Positions 1-5,497 of a DNA stretch of 5,561 bases are shown here, piece by piece. The position numbers and the translations under genes were made by a program. Source of the stretch: Chloroflexota bacterium (GTDB lineage: Bacteria > Chloroflexota > Dehalococcoidia > Dehalococcoidales > UBA3254); assembly GCA_017860765.1 (NCBI GenBank), contig JAGDMY010000112.1:1-5561 (forward strand). Direction: 5' to 3'. Under the pieces are notes generated by a model. That model was given only the letters and a program-made list of their open reading frames with translations. It was not told the DNA's origin and ran no database searches. The stretch's first letter is position 1; each line of letters begins with the position of its first letter.

Positions 1-1
1 G

Positions 2-844
2 GCCCTGCAGAGAGCCACCACCTTGATAAATTCCAGCCTGCAAACCATGGTCGAAGCCGGCCTGGTCAAGAAAGGCCAGATTAAGTCTATCCTGGAACGC
101 ATCCATATGACCACGTCGCTTGAGGAAGCCGCCCGGGACGCCGACCTGGCAATTGAGTGTATTGAAGAAAACAAAAATGCCAAATCGGAAATCTTTAAAA
201 AGTTGGATGCAATTTGCCCGCCCAAAACTTTATTGGCCAGCAACTCCAGCTTTCTGAACATCTTCGATTTCGTCAAAACAGGGCGTCCGGAAAAAGTCCT
301 GGTGATACACTGGTATGCTCCGCCCCAGATTATTCCCCTCATCGATATTGTCAAAGGGCCGCAGACCGATGATAAAAACATAGAAAGGGTGATCAAGGTG
401 CTGCGCCAAATCGATAAAAAACCGGTGGTCTTCAACAAGCCGGTGGCCGGATACCTGGTCAGTCGTCTGCAGGTAGCTTTCCAGAGGGAAATCTACTGGC
501 TTCTGGACAATGATTATCTGGCCCCTCAAGATATAGACCAGGCAGTGATCTGGGGACTGGCTTTACGGATGATAGTGGTGGGCGCCTGCCAGAGGATCGA
601 TTTTGGCGGGCTGGACCTTAGCCTCAGGAGCATTGCCCAATCCAGTCAGTGTACGCCCGTCGACTACCAGCCTATCAAGCTTAATAAATTGGTTAAGCAG
701 GGCGCCCTTGGAGTCAAAACCGGGCGGGGTTTTTATGATTATCAGGGGAAAAGTGAAGCCGAGGTCTATCATGAGCGGGACATCCGGCTCCTTAAACTGC
801 TTAAATTTTTACAGGAGAACGATGTAGTTGGTCCTATCCTGTAA
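2..844 (+). CDS. 3-hydroxyacyl-CoA dehydrogenase family protein, 5' end cut by window
   Basis: NAD-dependent oxidation of a 3-hydroxyacyl thioester or 3-hydroxy acid to the 3-keto form, in the cytoplasm. The frame is open from the first bases, so the gene enters from outside. The TTG at 23 is not a real start: the N-terminal Rossmann GxGxxG segment lies upstream, and 280 of about 310-320 residues are visible. Landmarks are DLAIECIEEN (second half of the NAD domain), ASNSSFLNI, VIHWYAPP (catalytic His, codon 308-310), GYLVSRL and the C-terminal GRGFYDY. Against human HADH, Ser137 and His158 are kept, but Glu170 is Asp (344-346), Asn208 is Ser (461-463) and the HFFNP Asn is Ala. The HxxxPPxxIPLxxxV pattern resembles the lambda-crystallin/carnitine dehydrogenase branch, so the substrate may not be a simple acyl-CoA. 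It is probably co-transcribed with the CoA-transferase genes 28 bp downstream. Confidence 0.9.
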   Translation, partial: ALQRATTLINSSLQTMVEAGLVKKGQIKSILERIHMTTSLEEAARDADLAIECIEENKNAKSEIFKKLDAICPPKTLLASNSSFLNIFDFVKTGRPEKVLVIHWYAPPQIIPLIDIVKGPQTDDKNIERVIKVLRQIDKKPVVFNKPVAGYLVSRLQVAFQREIYWLLDNDYLAPQDIDQAVIWGLALRMIVVGACQRIDFGGLDLSLRSIAQSSQCTPVDYQPIKLNKLVKQGALGVKTGRGFYDYQGKSEAEVYHERDIRLLKLLKFLQENDVVGPIL

Positions 845-862
845 ATATTAAATAAATCACTT

Positions 863-870
863 AGGAGGTG
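863..870 (+). promoter_or_regulatory. Ribosome binding site of CoA-transferase subunit A
   Basis: AGGAGGTG, a near-perfect anti-Shine-Dalgarno match, lies just before the ATG at 873. The spacing is short: four bases separate AGGAGG from the start codon. It fixes the start of subunit A. Confidence 0.8.
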
Positions 871-872
871 GT

Positions 873-1625
873 ATGGCAATCAACAAGGTCTACAATTCAT
901 TTAAAGAAGCCGTGGCTGACGTCAAGGATGGTTCAGTGGTCTTCATTGGCAACTTTGCCGGGCCAGGCGGAACGCCTTTCTTTCTGATTAAGGCTTTACG
1001 CGATCAGGGGGCCAAAAATCTCACTATTGTCGGGAACACCGCCGGCGGCACCGGACTGACTCTGGACTACGACGACCATCGTATTCTTTTCCAGAATCAC
1101 CAGGTCAAGAAAGTAATTGCCTCTTTCCCCTTTTCTACTTCCCCTAAAAGGCCCAGCGATGCTGAAAAGCAAATCCTGGCAGGCGAAGTAGAACTTGAGA
1201 TGGTACCCCAGGGCACCCTGGCAGAAAGAATCAGGGCGGGCGGGGCAGGCATAGCGGCTTTTTATACTCCAACCGGACCTGGAACAGTGATAGAGGATGG
1301 AAAAGAGAAACGCTACTTCAACGGGAAACCCTACCTCATGGAGTATGCCTTAAGGGCTAATTATGCCCTGGTCCGGGCCTGGAAAGCCGATACTTTGGGA
1401 AATCTAATTTTCCGCGGGACTCAGAGACAATTTAATCCTATCATGGCCATGGGTGCGGATGTCACTGTTGCAGAGGTAGATGAAATTGTTAAGCCTGGTG
1501 ATATCAATCCCAATTGTGTGGTAGTGCCCGGTATTTTTGTCAAGCGTATTGTCAAAGTGACTGAGAATCCCGGTTTTCCGCGGCATCTGGAACTGGGAGA
1601 TTTCCAGGTTAAGGAGGAGATTTAA
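873..1625 (+). CDS. CoA-transferase (class I) subunit A
   Basis: Alpha subunit of a two-subunit CoA-transferase of the 3-oxoacid/acetate/AtoDA type, which moves CoA between an acyl-CoA and a free acid through a gamma-glutamyl thioester on the partner subunit. At 250 residues it is slightly longer than the usual 210-235. The N-terminal glycine-rich loop reads DGSVVFIGNFAGPGGTP (residues about 19-35). It corresponds to the family signature GGFxxxGxP but has GNF for GGF and one extra residue. Further family marks are the NLTIVGNTAGG strand, the VELEMVPQGTLAERIRAGGAGI segment, and a C-terminal VxEVDEIV motif followed by VVVPGIFV. The ATG at 873 is set by a strong ribosome site. The last codons carry the ribosome site of subunit B, and only 5 bp separate the genes. 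Acid specificity cannot be read from the sequence; acetoacetate, a branched 3-oxo acid or glutaconate-like acids are all possible. Confidence 0.94.
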   Translation: MAINKVYNSFKEAVADVKDGSVVFIGNFAGPGGTPFFLIKALRDQGAKNLTIVGNTAGGTGLTLDYDDHRILFQNHQVKKVIASFPFSTSPKRPSDAEKQILAGEVELEMVPQGTLAERIRAGGAGIAAFYTPTGPGTVIEDGKEKRYFNGKPYLMEYALRANYALVRAWKADTLGNLIFRGTQRQFNPIMAMGADVTVAEVDEIVKPGDINPNCVVVPGIFVKRIVKVTENPGFPRHLELGDFQVKEEI

Positions 1626-1630
1626 CTAAC

Positions 1631-2311
1631 ATGACGAAAGAAAGATTAAGCCGTGAGGCCATTGCCATGAGAATTGCCAGGGAGTTTTTTGATGGGGCTG
1701 TCGTGAACCTGGGCATCGGAATCCCGACCCTGTGTTCCAGCTTTGTTCCGGAGGGCATGCAAATAACCTATCATACCGAAAACGGCGCTTTAGGGTTCGG
1801 CAGAGTAGTTACCGAGGAGGAGAAAGCCCAGCATGCGGACGTAGATTTGACCAACGCTGGAGGGCAGTATGTCCATCCAAAGCCCGGGATGTGCTTTTTT
1901 AGCCATGCCGACTCCTTCGCTATGATTCGGGGAGGCCGGGTCGATATCTCAGTCCTGGGTGTGCTGGAGGTTTCAGAGAAAGGGGATCTGGCCAACTGGA
2001 TGTTCCCGGGGCGGGGCGTAGGCAATATCGGGGGTGGCATGGACCTGGCTTTCAATGCCAAGCGATTGATCGGGGCCACCGAACACACTACTAAAGATAA
2101 TAAGCCCAAGATTGTTAAACAATGCAGCATCCCCCTCACCGCTCCTCACTGTATGGACATGATAGTCACGGATATCGCCGTGATTAAATTTACTCCCAAG
2201 GGTCCTGTATTGAAAGAGATGGCTCCTGGTTGGACTGCCGCTGAGGTTCAGGATCTGACCGAGGCCAAGCTCATCATTGCTGAAGACTTAAAGGAAATGG
2301 AACTGTTATAG
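1631..2311 (+). CDS. CoA-transferase (class I) subunit B
   Basis: Beta (catalytic) subunit of the same CoA-transferase. At 226 residues it has normal family length. The start is followed by LSREAIAMRIAREF and then the NLGIGIPTL loop (26-34). The catalytic glutamate is Glu50 in YHTENGALG (47-55), matching the SENG motif of succinyl-CoA:3-ketoacid CoA-transferase with Thr for Ser. The GVGNIGGGMDLAFNAKRLI stretch (about 130-148) is the conserved glycine loop GGxMDL. The C-terminus (VITDIAV-like, then ELTEAKL-like) is intact. The ribosome site AAGGAGG (1611-1617) lies inside the end of subunit A, about 13 bp from the ATG, which suggests coupled translation. No convincing terminator follows the stop, so transcripts may run on to the terminator at 2587. 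Confidence 0.96.
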   Translation: MTKERLSREAIAMRIAREFFDGAVVNLGIGIPTLCSSFVPEGMQITYHTENGALGFGRVVTEEEKAQHADVDLTNAGGQYVHPKPGMCFFSHADSFAMIRGGRVDISVLGVLEVSEKGDLANWMFPGRGVGNIGGGMDLAFNAKRLIGATEHTTKDNKPKIVKQCSIPLTAPHCMDMIVTDIAVIKFTPKGPVLKEMAPGWTAAEVQDLTEAKLIIAEDLKEMELL

Positions 2312-2362
2312 GCGATTTAGGGGTATTTTTAGAGATTTTTATCAAATTCAGGCAAAATCCTA

Positions 2363-2391
2363 TTGACAATTGAACACAAATAGGTTAACCT
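2363..2391 (+). promoter_or_regulatory. Sigma70/SigA-type promoter of the zinc-ribbon gene
   Basis: TTGACA (2363-2368) is an exact -35 consensus. After exactly 17 bases comes TAACCT (2386-2391), a 4 of 6 match to TATAAT with the A at position 2 and final T kept. The predicted transcript start near 2398 leaves a leader of only about 17 bases before the ATG, most of it ribosome site. Confidence 0.72.
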
Positions 2392-2401
2392 AGCTACAAA
2401 A

Positions 2402-2410
2402 AGGAGGTGA
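2402..2410 (+). promoter_or_regulatory. Strong ribosome binding site of the zinc-ribbon gene
   Basis: AGGAGGTGA is a full-length anti-Shine-Dalgarno match, 7 bases from AGGAGG to the ATG at 2415. With a consensus -35 box this points to high expression of a very small protein. Confidence 0.85.
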
Positions 2411-2414
2411 AACC

Positions 2415-2555
2415 ATGCAAGGATATTGTGTAAAGTGCCGAGCCAAGAAGGAAATGAAATCCGCCAAGGCGATTTCCATGAAGAATGGCAAGCCAGCAAC
2501 TCAGGGCACCTGCCCGACTTGTGGTACCAAGATGTTCCGCATTGGGAAGGGATAA
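2415..2555 (+). CDS. DUF5679-type small zinc-ribbon protein
   Basis: A 46-residue protein of unknown function. It has two CxxC knuckles, C5-V-K-C8 near the start and C33-P-T-C36 near the end, the arrangement of a one-zinc ribbon. Between them lies a basic stretch (KKEMKSAKAISMKNGKPA) and the end is TKMFRIGKG. This matches my memory of DUF5679, whose members are of this size and begin with a GYCVKC-like motif. The many Lys/Arg residues and ribbon fold suggest nucleic acid or ribosome binding, but that is inference. The start is secured by a strong ribosome site and a promoter immediately upstream, and the gene ends 31 bp before an intrinsic terminator, so it can be transcribed alone. It has no obvious tie to the metabolic genes around it. 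Confidence 0.92.
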   Translation: MQGYCVKCRAKKEMKSAKAISMKNGKPATQGTCPTCGTKMFRIGKG

Positions 2556-2586
2556 ACAATAGACCGAGGTGTGGTGGATGAATACA

Positions 2587-2618
2587 GGGGCCGATATTAA
2601 ATTACCGGCCCCTTTGGT
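2587..2618 (+). terminator. Rho-independent terminator after the zinc-ribbon gene
   Basis: GGGGCCG (2587-2593) pairs perfectly with CGGCCCC (2606-2612) around a 12-base AT-rich loop and is followed by TTT, then a T-rich run (TTTGGTTTGTGTTTC). The other strand has no T tract after the stem, so it acts rightward only. It would also end any read-through from the CoA-transferase operon. Confidence 0.85.
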
Positions 2619-2623
2619 TTGTG

Positions 2624-2726
2624 TTTCTTTCAAAATTCGCAACAGCCCTTGATAATAGCTAAAAGCAGCACCTTGGATACACTTCCGCTCTTCGGGTGTT
2701 GGCGAGGTCACTGAATTCAGAGGGGC
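2624..2726. other. Convergent intergenic spacer, no gene called
   Basis: This spacer lies between the rightward terminator and the stop of the leftward DUF4389 gene. It holds a perfect 10-base palindrome CTGAATTCAG (2710-2719) and a weak interrupted hairpin (2679-2699), neither followed by T residues in the leftward direction. No clear terminator for the leftward transcripts was found. On the minus strand the first roughly 36 codons from the GTG at 2711 read like protein, but the frame runs on through the terminator and the zinc-ribbon gene. Confidence 0.5.
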
Positions 2727-3029
2727 TTATTGCTCAATCGTAAAAGGAGGGTACTCGTCACGCATCAAGCTTAAATATACTGTCACCCTCTGACTCCAGC
2801 GAATATACCCAATTACGAAATCAAACAGACCCCGGGGATACTTGCCGGTAAATAGTATTATCCAGAAGGCGATAAAGGTCACCACCGCTACCGCAATTCC
2901 GTAAAAATAAAGGATTACCCCATGCGGAATACCGGCATAAAGCCACCCGAAAAGGCCTTTAACGACCACTTGCCAGCGAGAGAGTCTCTCGGGATATTCC
3001 ACTGTGACATCGGCAGGATATTTAGCCAT
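2727..3029 (-). CDS. DUF4389 domain membrane protein
   Basis: A 100-residue protein of unknown function with the features of DUF4389. These are an N-terminal VTVEYPERLSRWQ segment, a hydrophobic core (residues about 29-60, one long or two short membrane spans, including IPHGVILYFYGIAVAVV), then the conserved TGKYPRGLFDF (61-71), RWSQRV (77-82) and the C-terminal DEYPPF (91-96). Family members often carry two copies of the unit or a longer chain; this is a single-copy form. The ATG at 3029 is preferred over an in-frame ATG 15 codons upstream because GGGGG sits about 7 bases before it and the MAKYP start fits the family. The promoter-like sequence overlaps the upstream alternative. It lies 81 bp downstream of the nitroreductase gene on the same strand and can be read from its own promoter or by read-through. 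Confidence 0.9.
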   Translation of the reverse strand: MAKYPADVTVEYPERLSRWQVVVKGLFGWLYAGIPHGVILYFYGIAVAVVTFIAFWIILFTGKYPRGLFDFVIGYIRWSQRVTVYLSLMRDEYPPFTIEQ

Positions 3030-3062
3030 AATATAGCCCCCTTTATCACCAAATTTTAGAAT

Positions 3063-3091
3063 AATATACTCCATCCGACTTGGATTAGCAA
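3063..3091 (-). promoter_or_regulatory. Likely promoter of the DUF4389 gene
   Basis: Read on the minus strand, TTGCTA (3091-3086) and TATATT (3068-3063) are separated by exactly 17 bases. Both are 4 to 5 of 6 matches to the SigA consensus. Transcription would start near 3056, about 27 bases before the ATG at 3029. Confidence 0.5.
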
Positions 3092-3110
3092 CAGGCCGGG
3101 GAGTGCTTTT

Positions 3111-3836
3111 TCAGATTTTACCTCCTATCGGAATAATATACAGGGCGCTTTCATTTTCCGGTAAGCCTATGACAGCCTCCACTAGATTGTCATCGAAAGC
3201 CCCGATAGTAACCGCTCCCAGGTTAAGCGAGGTGGCCTGCAGGACGACATTCTGGGCAGCATGGCCTACCTCAATCTGCGCATACCGGATACCTCGCTCG
3301 CCATATTTCTGAGTGGTCCGCCCGTAAACCGCCGATATAACTAAATCGATCGCTCCAGCGTTAACCGGCGCTTGGCCCAGCGCAGCTGCGCTGAGCTCCC
3401 GCCGCACATCCCGGTCTTGAAGTCGGACCAATTTATGTCCCTGCGGATAATATTTATAAATTCCGGGAGCGAGGTCCTCGACGTTTCCAGCAATCAAATA
3501 TATCTCCAGAGGATAAAGGGCCCCTGCAGATGGAGCCGTCCTTCCACCGCCGGCCGAGGTGATACCCTGGGCGGCCCAGAGAAGCTGAGAAACCTGTTCC
3601 ATAGTGAGAGGAGTTTGGGAGTATTCACGAATGGACCTTCTTTCGGCCAGTGTCTCTTCCAGCGAAACAAGGCCGCTCAACCTTGGTTCAGGAAGATCCA
3701 CTGCCGATAAGGGCACCACGGTGGCTGCAGCCGTCGGAGGCACCTGACGGGTAGAGGGAACTCCTGAGGTAGTACAGCCCAATAAAAAACTTAAGCCTAT
3801 CATCAAAATTAATAATACTCTCATACTAAGCCTCAT
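3111..3836 (-). CDS. SagB/ThcOx-type nitroreductase-fold lipoprotein
   Basis: FMN-dependent oxidoreductase of the nitroreductase superfamily, SagB/ThcOx branch, predicted to be lipid-anchored outside the cytoplasmic membrane. The N-terminus is a lipoprotein signal: Arg residues, a hydrophobic run and lipobox L18-L-G-C21, with Thr rather than Asp after the Cys. A Pro/Thr/Ala/Val-rich linker (about 22-50) precedes the enzyme domain. Domain marks are ERRSIREYS (65-73, FMN phosphate-binding Arg/Ser region), PSAGALYPLE (102-111, the SagB-like motif), YGERGIRYAQIEVGHAAQN (178-196) and the closing IPIGG (235-239). Length (241) suits a single complete domain. The ATG overlaps the stop of the BKACE gene (ATGA), indicating coupled translation. 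An alternative ATG at 3824 has a GAGG site six bases upstream and leaves the signal intact. No azoline peptide cluster is visible, so a SagB role in peptide modification is not supported; the substrate is unknown. Confidence 0.92.
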   Translation of the reverse strand: MRLSMRVLLILMIGLSFLLGCTTSGVPSTRQVPPTAAATVVPLSAVDLPEPRLSGLVSLEETLAERRSIREYSQTPLTMEQVSQLLWAAQGITSAGGGRTAPSAGALYPLEIYLIAGNVEDLAPGIYKYYPQGHKLVRLQDRDVRRELSAAALGQAPVNAGAIDLVISAVYGRTTQKYGERGIRYAQIEVGHAAQNVVLQATSLNLGAVTIGAFDDNLVEAVIGLPENESALYIIPIGGKI

Positions 3837-4657
3837 TGTTTTAGCCCTAACATCTGCCGGGCATCCCCCGGTGTGGCTATCTCCTTACCCATTTCTCTGG
3901 CAATTTTGACTACTCTCGCCACCAGCTCGGCATTGCTTTTTGCCAGGACACCGGCTGAATAATAAATGTTATCCTCCAATCCCACTCTCGGATGCCCCCC
4001 CAGGATCATCGTCAAAGTGGCTATTGAAAGGGACTGCCGCCCAATGCCGGTAGCAAACCAGATCGAACGTGGCGGCAGAAGGTCCAGCATGGTTCGCAAG
4101 GCAAAGATGTCGGCAGGGGATCCGGAGGGTGTTCCCAGTATTAGTCCGCAATAATAAGGCTCCCGGATGAGCTCTTGTTTTATCATCCTGGAGCAGGTCT
4201 GCAACATCCCCAGGTCGAATATTTCCAATTCCGGCTTAATACCCCGCGCCAGCATTTCCTTTAATTCCCGCTCAATAAAATCTTCAGTGACCGTGTAAGG
4301 CAGCTTGCCGAAATTCAAAGACCCCAAATCTACCGAGGCTAACTCCGGATTTAAGACCAGGGGGGCCATCCTTTCCGCTTCACTGAGATTTCGACCGGGG
4401 ATTCCGCTGGTAGTCAAACATTGGATGACATCGCAGCGGGACTGGATCCCTGAGAAGACCTCACGGAACAAATTGATGTCCTGATTCCCCTGCTGCGTCT
4501 GGCGATCTCTGACATGAATATGGACAATAGCAGCGCCAGCCTGATAAGCCCCCACCGCTGAATCGATGATTTCAGCCGGTGTAAGCGGAATATAAGGAGT
4601 CTGTTGGCGCGTGATGCGGCTGCCTGTGATGGCACAGGTGATAATTAATTTTTCCAT
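3833..4657 (-). CDS. Beta-keto acid cleavage enzyme (BKACE, DUF849) family
   Basis: Zinc-dependent condensation-cleavage of a beta-keto acid with acetyl-CoA to give acetoacetate and a CoA ester, the reaction known for Kce of lysine fermentation and its BKACE relatives. It has 274 residues, a complete TIM-barrel length. Zinc ligands are visible as HIHVRD (His46, His48) and GLEDN (Glu228, with Asp229), and Arg224 precedes them in GGHPRVGLEDN. NFGKLP, ELEIFDLGM and the C-terminal SNAELVARVVKIA and ATPGDARQML blocks are typical. The notable change is Arg14 (TGSRIT), where Kce has Glu14 binding the substrate amino group. A cationic amino substrate is therefore unlikely, and a carboxylated or neutral keto acid is the better guess. 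The start follows AAGGAGGGG. Its ATG shares one base with the stop of a short upstream frame (TAATG), and its stop overlaps the nitroreductase start, so it sits in a coupled operon. Confidence 0.95.
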   Translation of the reverse strand: MEKLIITCAITGSRITRQQTPYIPLTPAEIIDSAVGAYQAGAAIVHIHVRDRQTQQGNQDINLFREVFSGIQSRCDVIQCLTTSGIPGRNLSEAERMAPLVLNPELASVDLGSLNFGKLPYTVTEDFIERELKEMLARGIKPELEIFDLGMLQTCSRMIKQELIREPYYCGLILGTPSGSPADIFALRTMLDLLPPRSIWFATGIGRQSLSIATLTMILGGHPRVGLEDNIYYSAGVLAKSNAELVARVVKIAREMGKEIATPGDARQMLGLKQ

Positions 4658-4785
4658 TATTCCCCTCCTTCTGCCTCTTCCCCATAAACAAAAAACGAGT
4701 TATAACGGTCGGGTGTCGATAAGATGAGTCTCTCTGGAGTAAAGTCCAAATTGAAGATACGGTCCCTGATATCTTTACCTGGCAA
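4657..4785 (-). CDS. Possible small coding frame between the hydrolase and BKACE (start uncertain)
   Basis: Between the hydrolase stop and the BKACE start, one minus-strand frame is open from 4806 to a TAA at 4659-4657 that overlaps the BKACE ATG by one base. The translation has ordinary protein composition: PGKDIRDRIFNLDF, then TPERLILSTPDRYNSFF, then an acidic Glu/Gly tail whose codons double as the BKACE ribosome site. The only plausible start is TTG at 4785 (42 residues), and it has no Shine-Dalgarno site. Alternatively this is the tail of the hydrolase displaced by one base: skipping one base near its stop joins the two frames. I do not recognise a family. It could be a real coupled small gene, a shifted C-terminal extension or a remnant. 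Confidence 0.4.
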   Translation of the reverse strand: MPGKDIRDRIFNLDFTPERLILSTPDRYNSFFVYGEEAEGGE

Positions 4786-4798
4786 GGGAAATAGTAAA

Positions 4799-5443
4799 TT
4801 ACGAGGTCAGCCAGAGCACATCCCCGCATAGCTGTGGATCATGCTTCCGCGATGAGAAAAGGGCAAATTGCTCCTTCTCTGGCTTCAGGATAGCTGCTTC
4901 TCCGTGGCCAGGGAAAAAGCGTACCCCATCCGGGAGTGTGAAAATTTTTTTCTTCAGAGAGCGCACTATCTGGCGAAATTCGCCCGGTCCCACCGTCCTC
5001 CCCGGGCCCCCCGGAAAGAGGGTATCTCCGGAAAGAAGATAATCTTGAATCCTGAAACACATACTGCCCGGGGTATGACCCGGGGTATAAAGCGCCTCCA
5101 TTTGGATCCTGCCGACTTGAATTAATTCGCCGTCCCTGAGAAGTATTTCCGGAGGGAATGGCAGCCATTTCTGGTTATCCGCCGTATGAACAGCTAAGGG
5201 GGCGTAGATTCTTTTTCGAATTGCCGGCAGGCCCGCAATGTGGTCGATATGGCTGTGAGTCAACAATATGTATTTCAATTCCGTACCGGCCAGGTTTTTG
5301 ACGATCGCCAAAGCTCCTGGAGGCACATCGATGAGAGCGCTCATCCTCGTCTGAGCACAGACAACTATATAAGCATTAGTCGCCCAGCTCCCCAGTTCTA
5401 GCCTCACGATTCTGAAGTCCTGGTTGTCGACTATGATTGGCAG
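4799..5443 (-). CDS. Metallo-beta-lactamase-fold hydrolase (glyoxalase II-like), probable CTG start
   Basis: A cytoplasmic metal-dependent hydrolase of the small MBL-fold group, 214 residues from the chosen start. All metal ligands are present: the HSHIDH motif (His63, His65, Asp67, His68), GHTPGS (His123), SGDTLF (Asp140) and PGHGE (His180). The short, single-domain form fits thioester or lactone hydrolases of the glyoxalase II-like type; the substrate is not readable. The first recognised start codon in frame is GTG at 5407, but the frame continues upstream as PIIVDNQDFRIVRLELG, which looks like the natural first strand of the fold. It stops at a TGA directly before a CTG at 5443-5441, and GGAGGT (5454-5449) lies 5 bases from that CTG. 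CTG initiation is therefore the best model, and 4799-5407 is the conservative alternative. It probably heads the operon leading to BKACE. Confidence 0.9.
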   Translation of the reverse strand: MPIIVDNQDFRIVRLELGSWATNAYIVVCAQTRMSALIDVPPGALAIVKNLAGTELKYILLTHSHIDHIAGLPAIRKRIYAPLAVHTADNQKWLPFPPEILLRDGELIQVGRIQMEALYTPGHTPGSMCFRIQDYLLSGDTLFPGGPGRTVGPGEFRQIVRSLKKKIFTLPDGVRFFPGHGEAAILKPEKEQFALFSSRKHDPQLCGDVLWLTS

Positions 5444-5448
5444 TCAAG

Positions 5449-5454
5449 ACCTCC
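5449..5454 (-). promoter_or_regulatory. Ribosome binding site that supports the CTG start
   Basis: GGAGGT on the minus strand lies 5 bases before the CTG at 5443. The downstream GTG at 5407 has no comparable site in front of it (only a CAGGAC stretch further away), so this site decides between the two starts. Confidence 0.6.
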
Positions 5455-5479
5455 GGCGCAAGGATACCTCCAGACTAGC

Positions 5480-5497
5480 ACAAACCTCCAGGTTTGT
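5480..5497. repeat. Perfect inverted repeat upstream of the hydrolase gene
   Basis: ACAAACCT and AGGTTTGT form an 8-base perfect inverted repeat with a 2-base centre (CC on the plus strand). As RNA it would be a 7-bp stem with a four-base loop. It abuts the predicted -10 box and spans the expected transcript start, so an operator is more likely than a leader hairpin if the promoter call is right. Confidence 0.45.

Noticed and set aside
2312..2362. Possible terminator directly after the CoA-transferase operon (runs of T at 2325-2340).
   Set aside because: No pairing stem precedes the T runs, so they look like ordinary AT-rich spacer.
2394..2711. Minus-strand frame opposite the zinc-ribbon gene, with protein-like first residues (SPTPEERKCIQGAAF).
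   Set aside because: It has no ribosome site and runs through the intrinsic terminator and across a well-supported gene. At most about 36 codons could be a gene remnant, and I cannot support that.
2679..2719. Weak hairpin (2679-2699) and CTGAATTCAG palindrome as a leftward terminator.
   Set aside because: Stems are short or interrupted and lack a following T run on the minus strand.
3111..3836. Reading the nitroreductase as part of a thiazole/oxazole-modified peptide cluster.
   Set aside because: There is no cyclodehydratase, docking protein or precursor peptide in the window, and the protein is a lipoprotein.
3833..4657. Calling the BKACE gene kce of the lysine fermentation pathway.
   Set aside because: Glu14, needed for the amino substrate, is Arg here, and no aminomutase or diaminohexanoate dehydrogenase is visible.
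4790..4830. ATG-TGC-TCT-GGC-TGA in frame with the small intergenic frame, which could suggest selenocysteine read-through.
   Set aside because: No redox motif around the TGA, no convincing SECIS-like stem just after it and no other selenium genes in view; a small gene or shifted tail is simpler.
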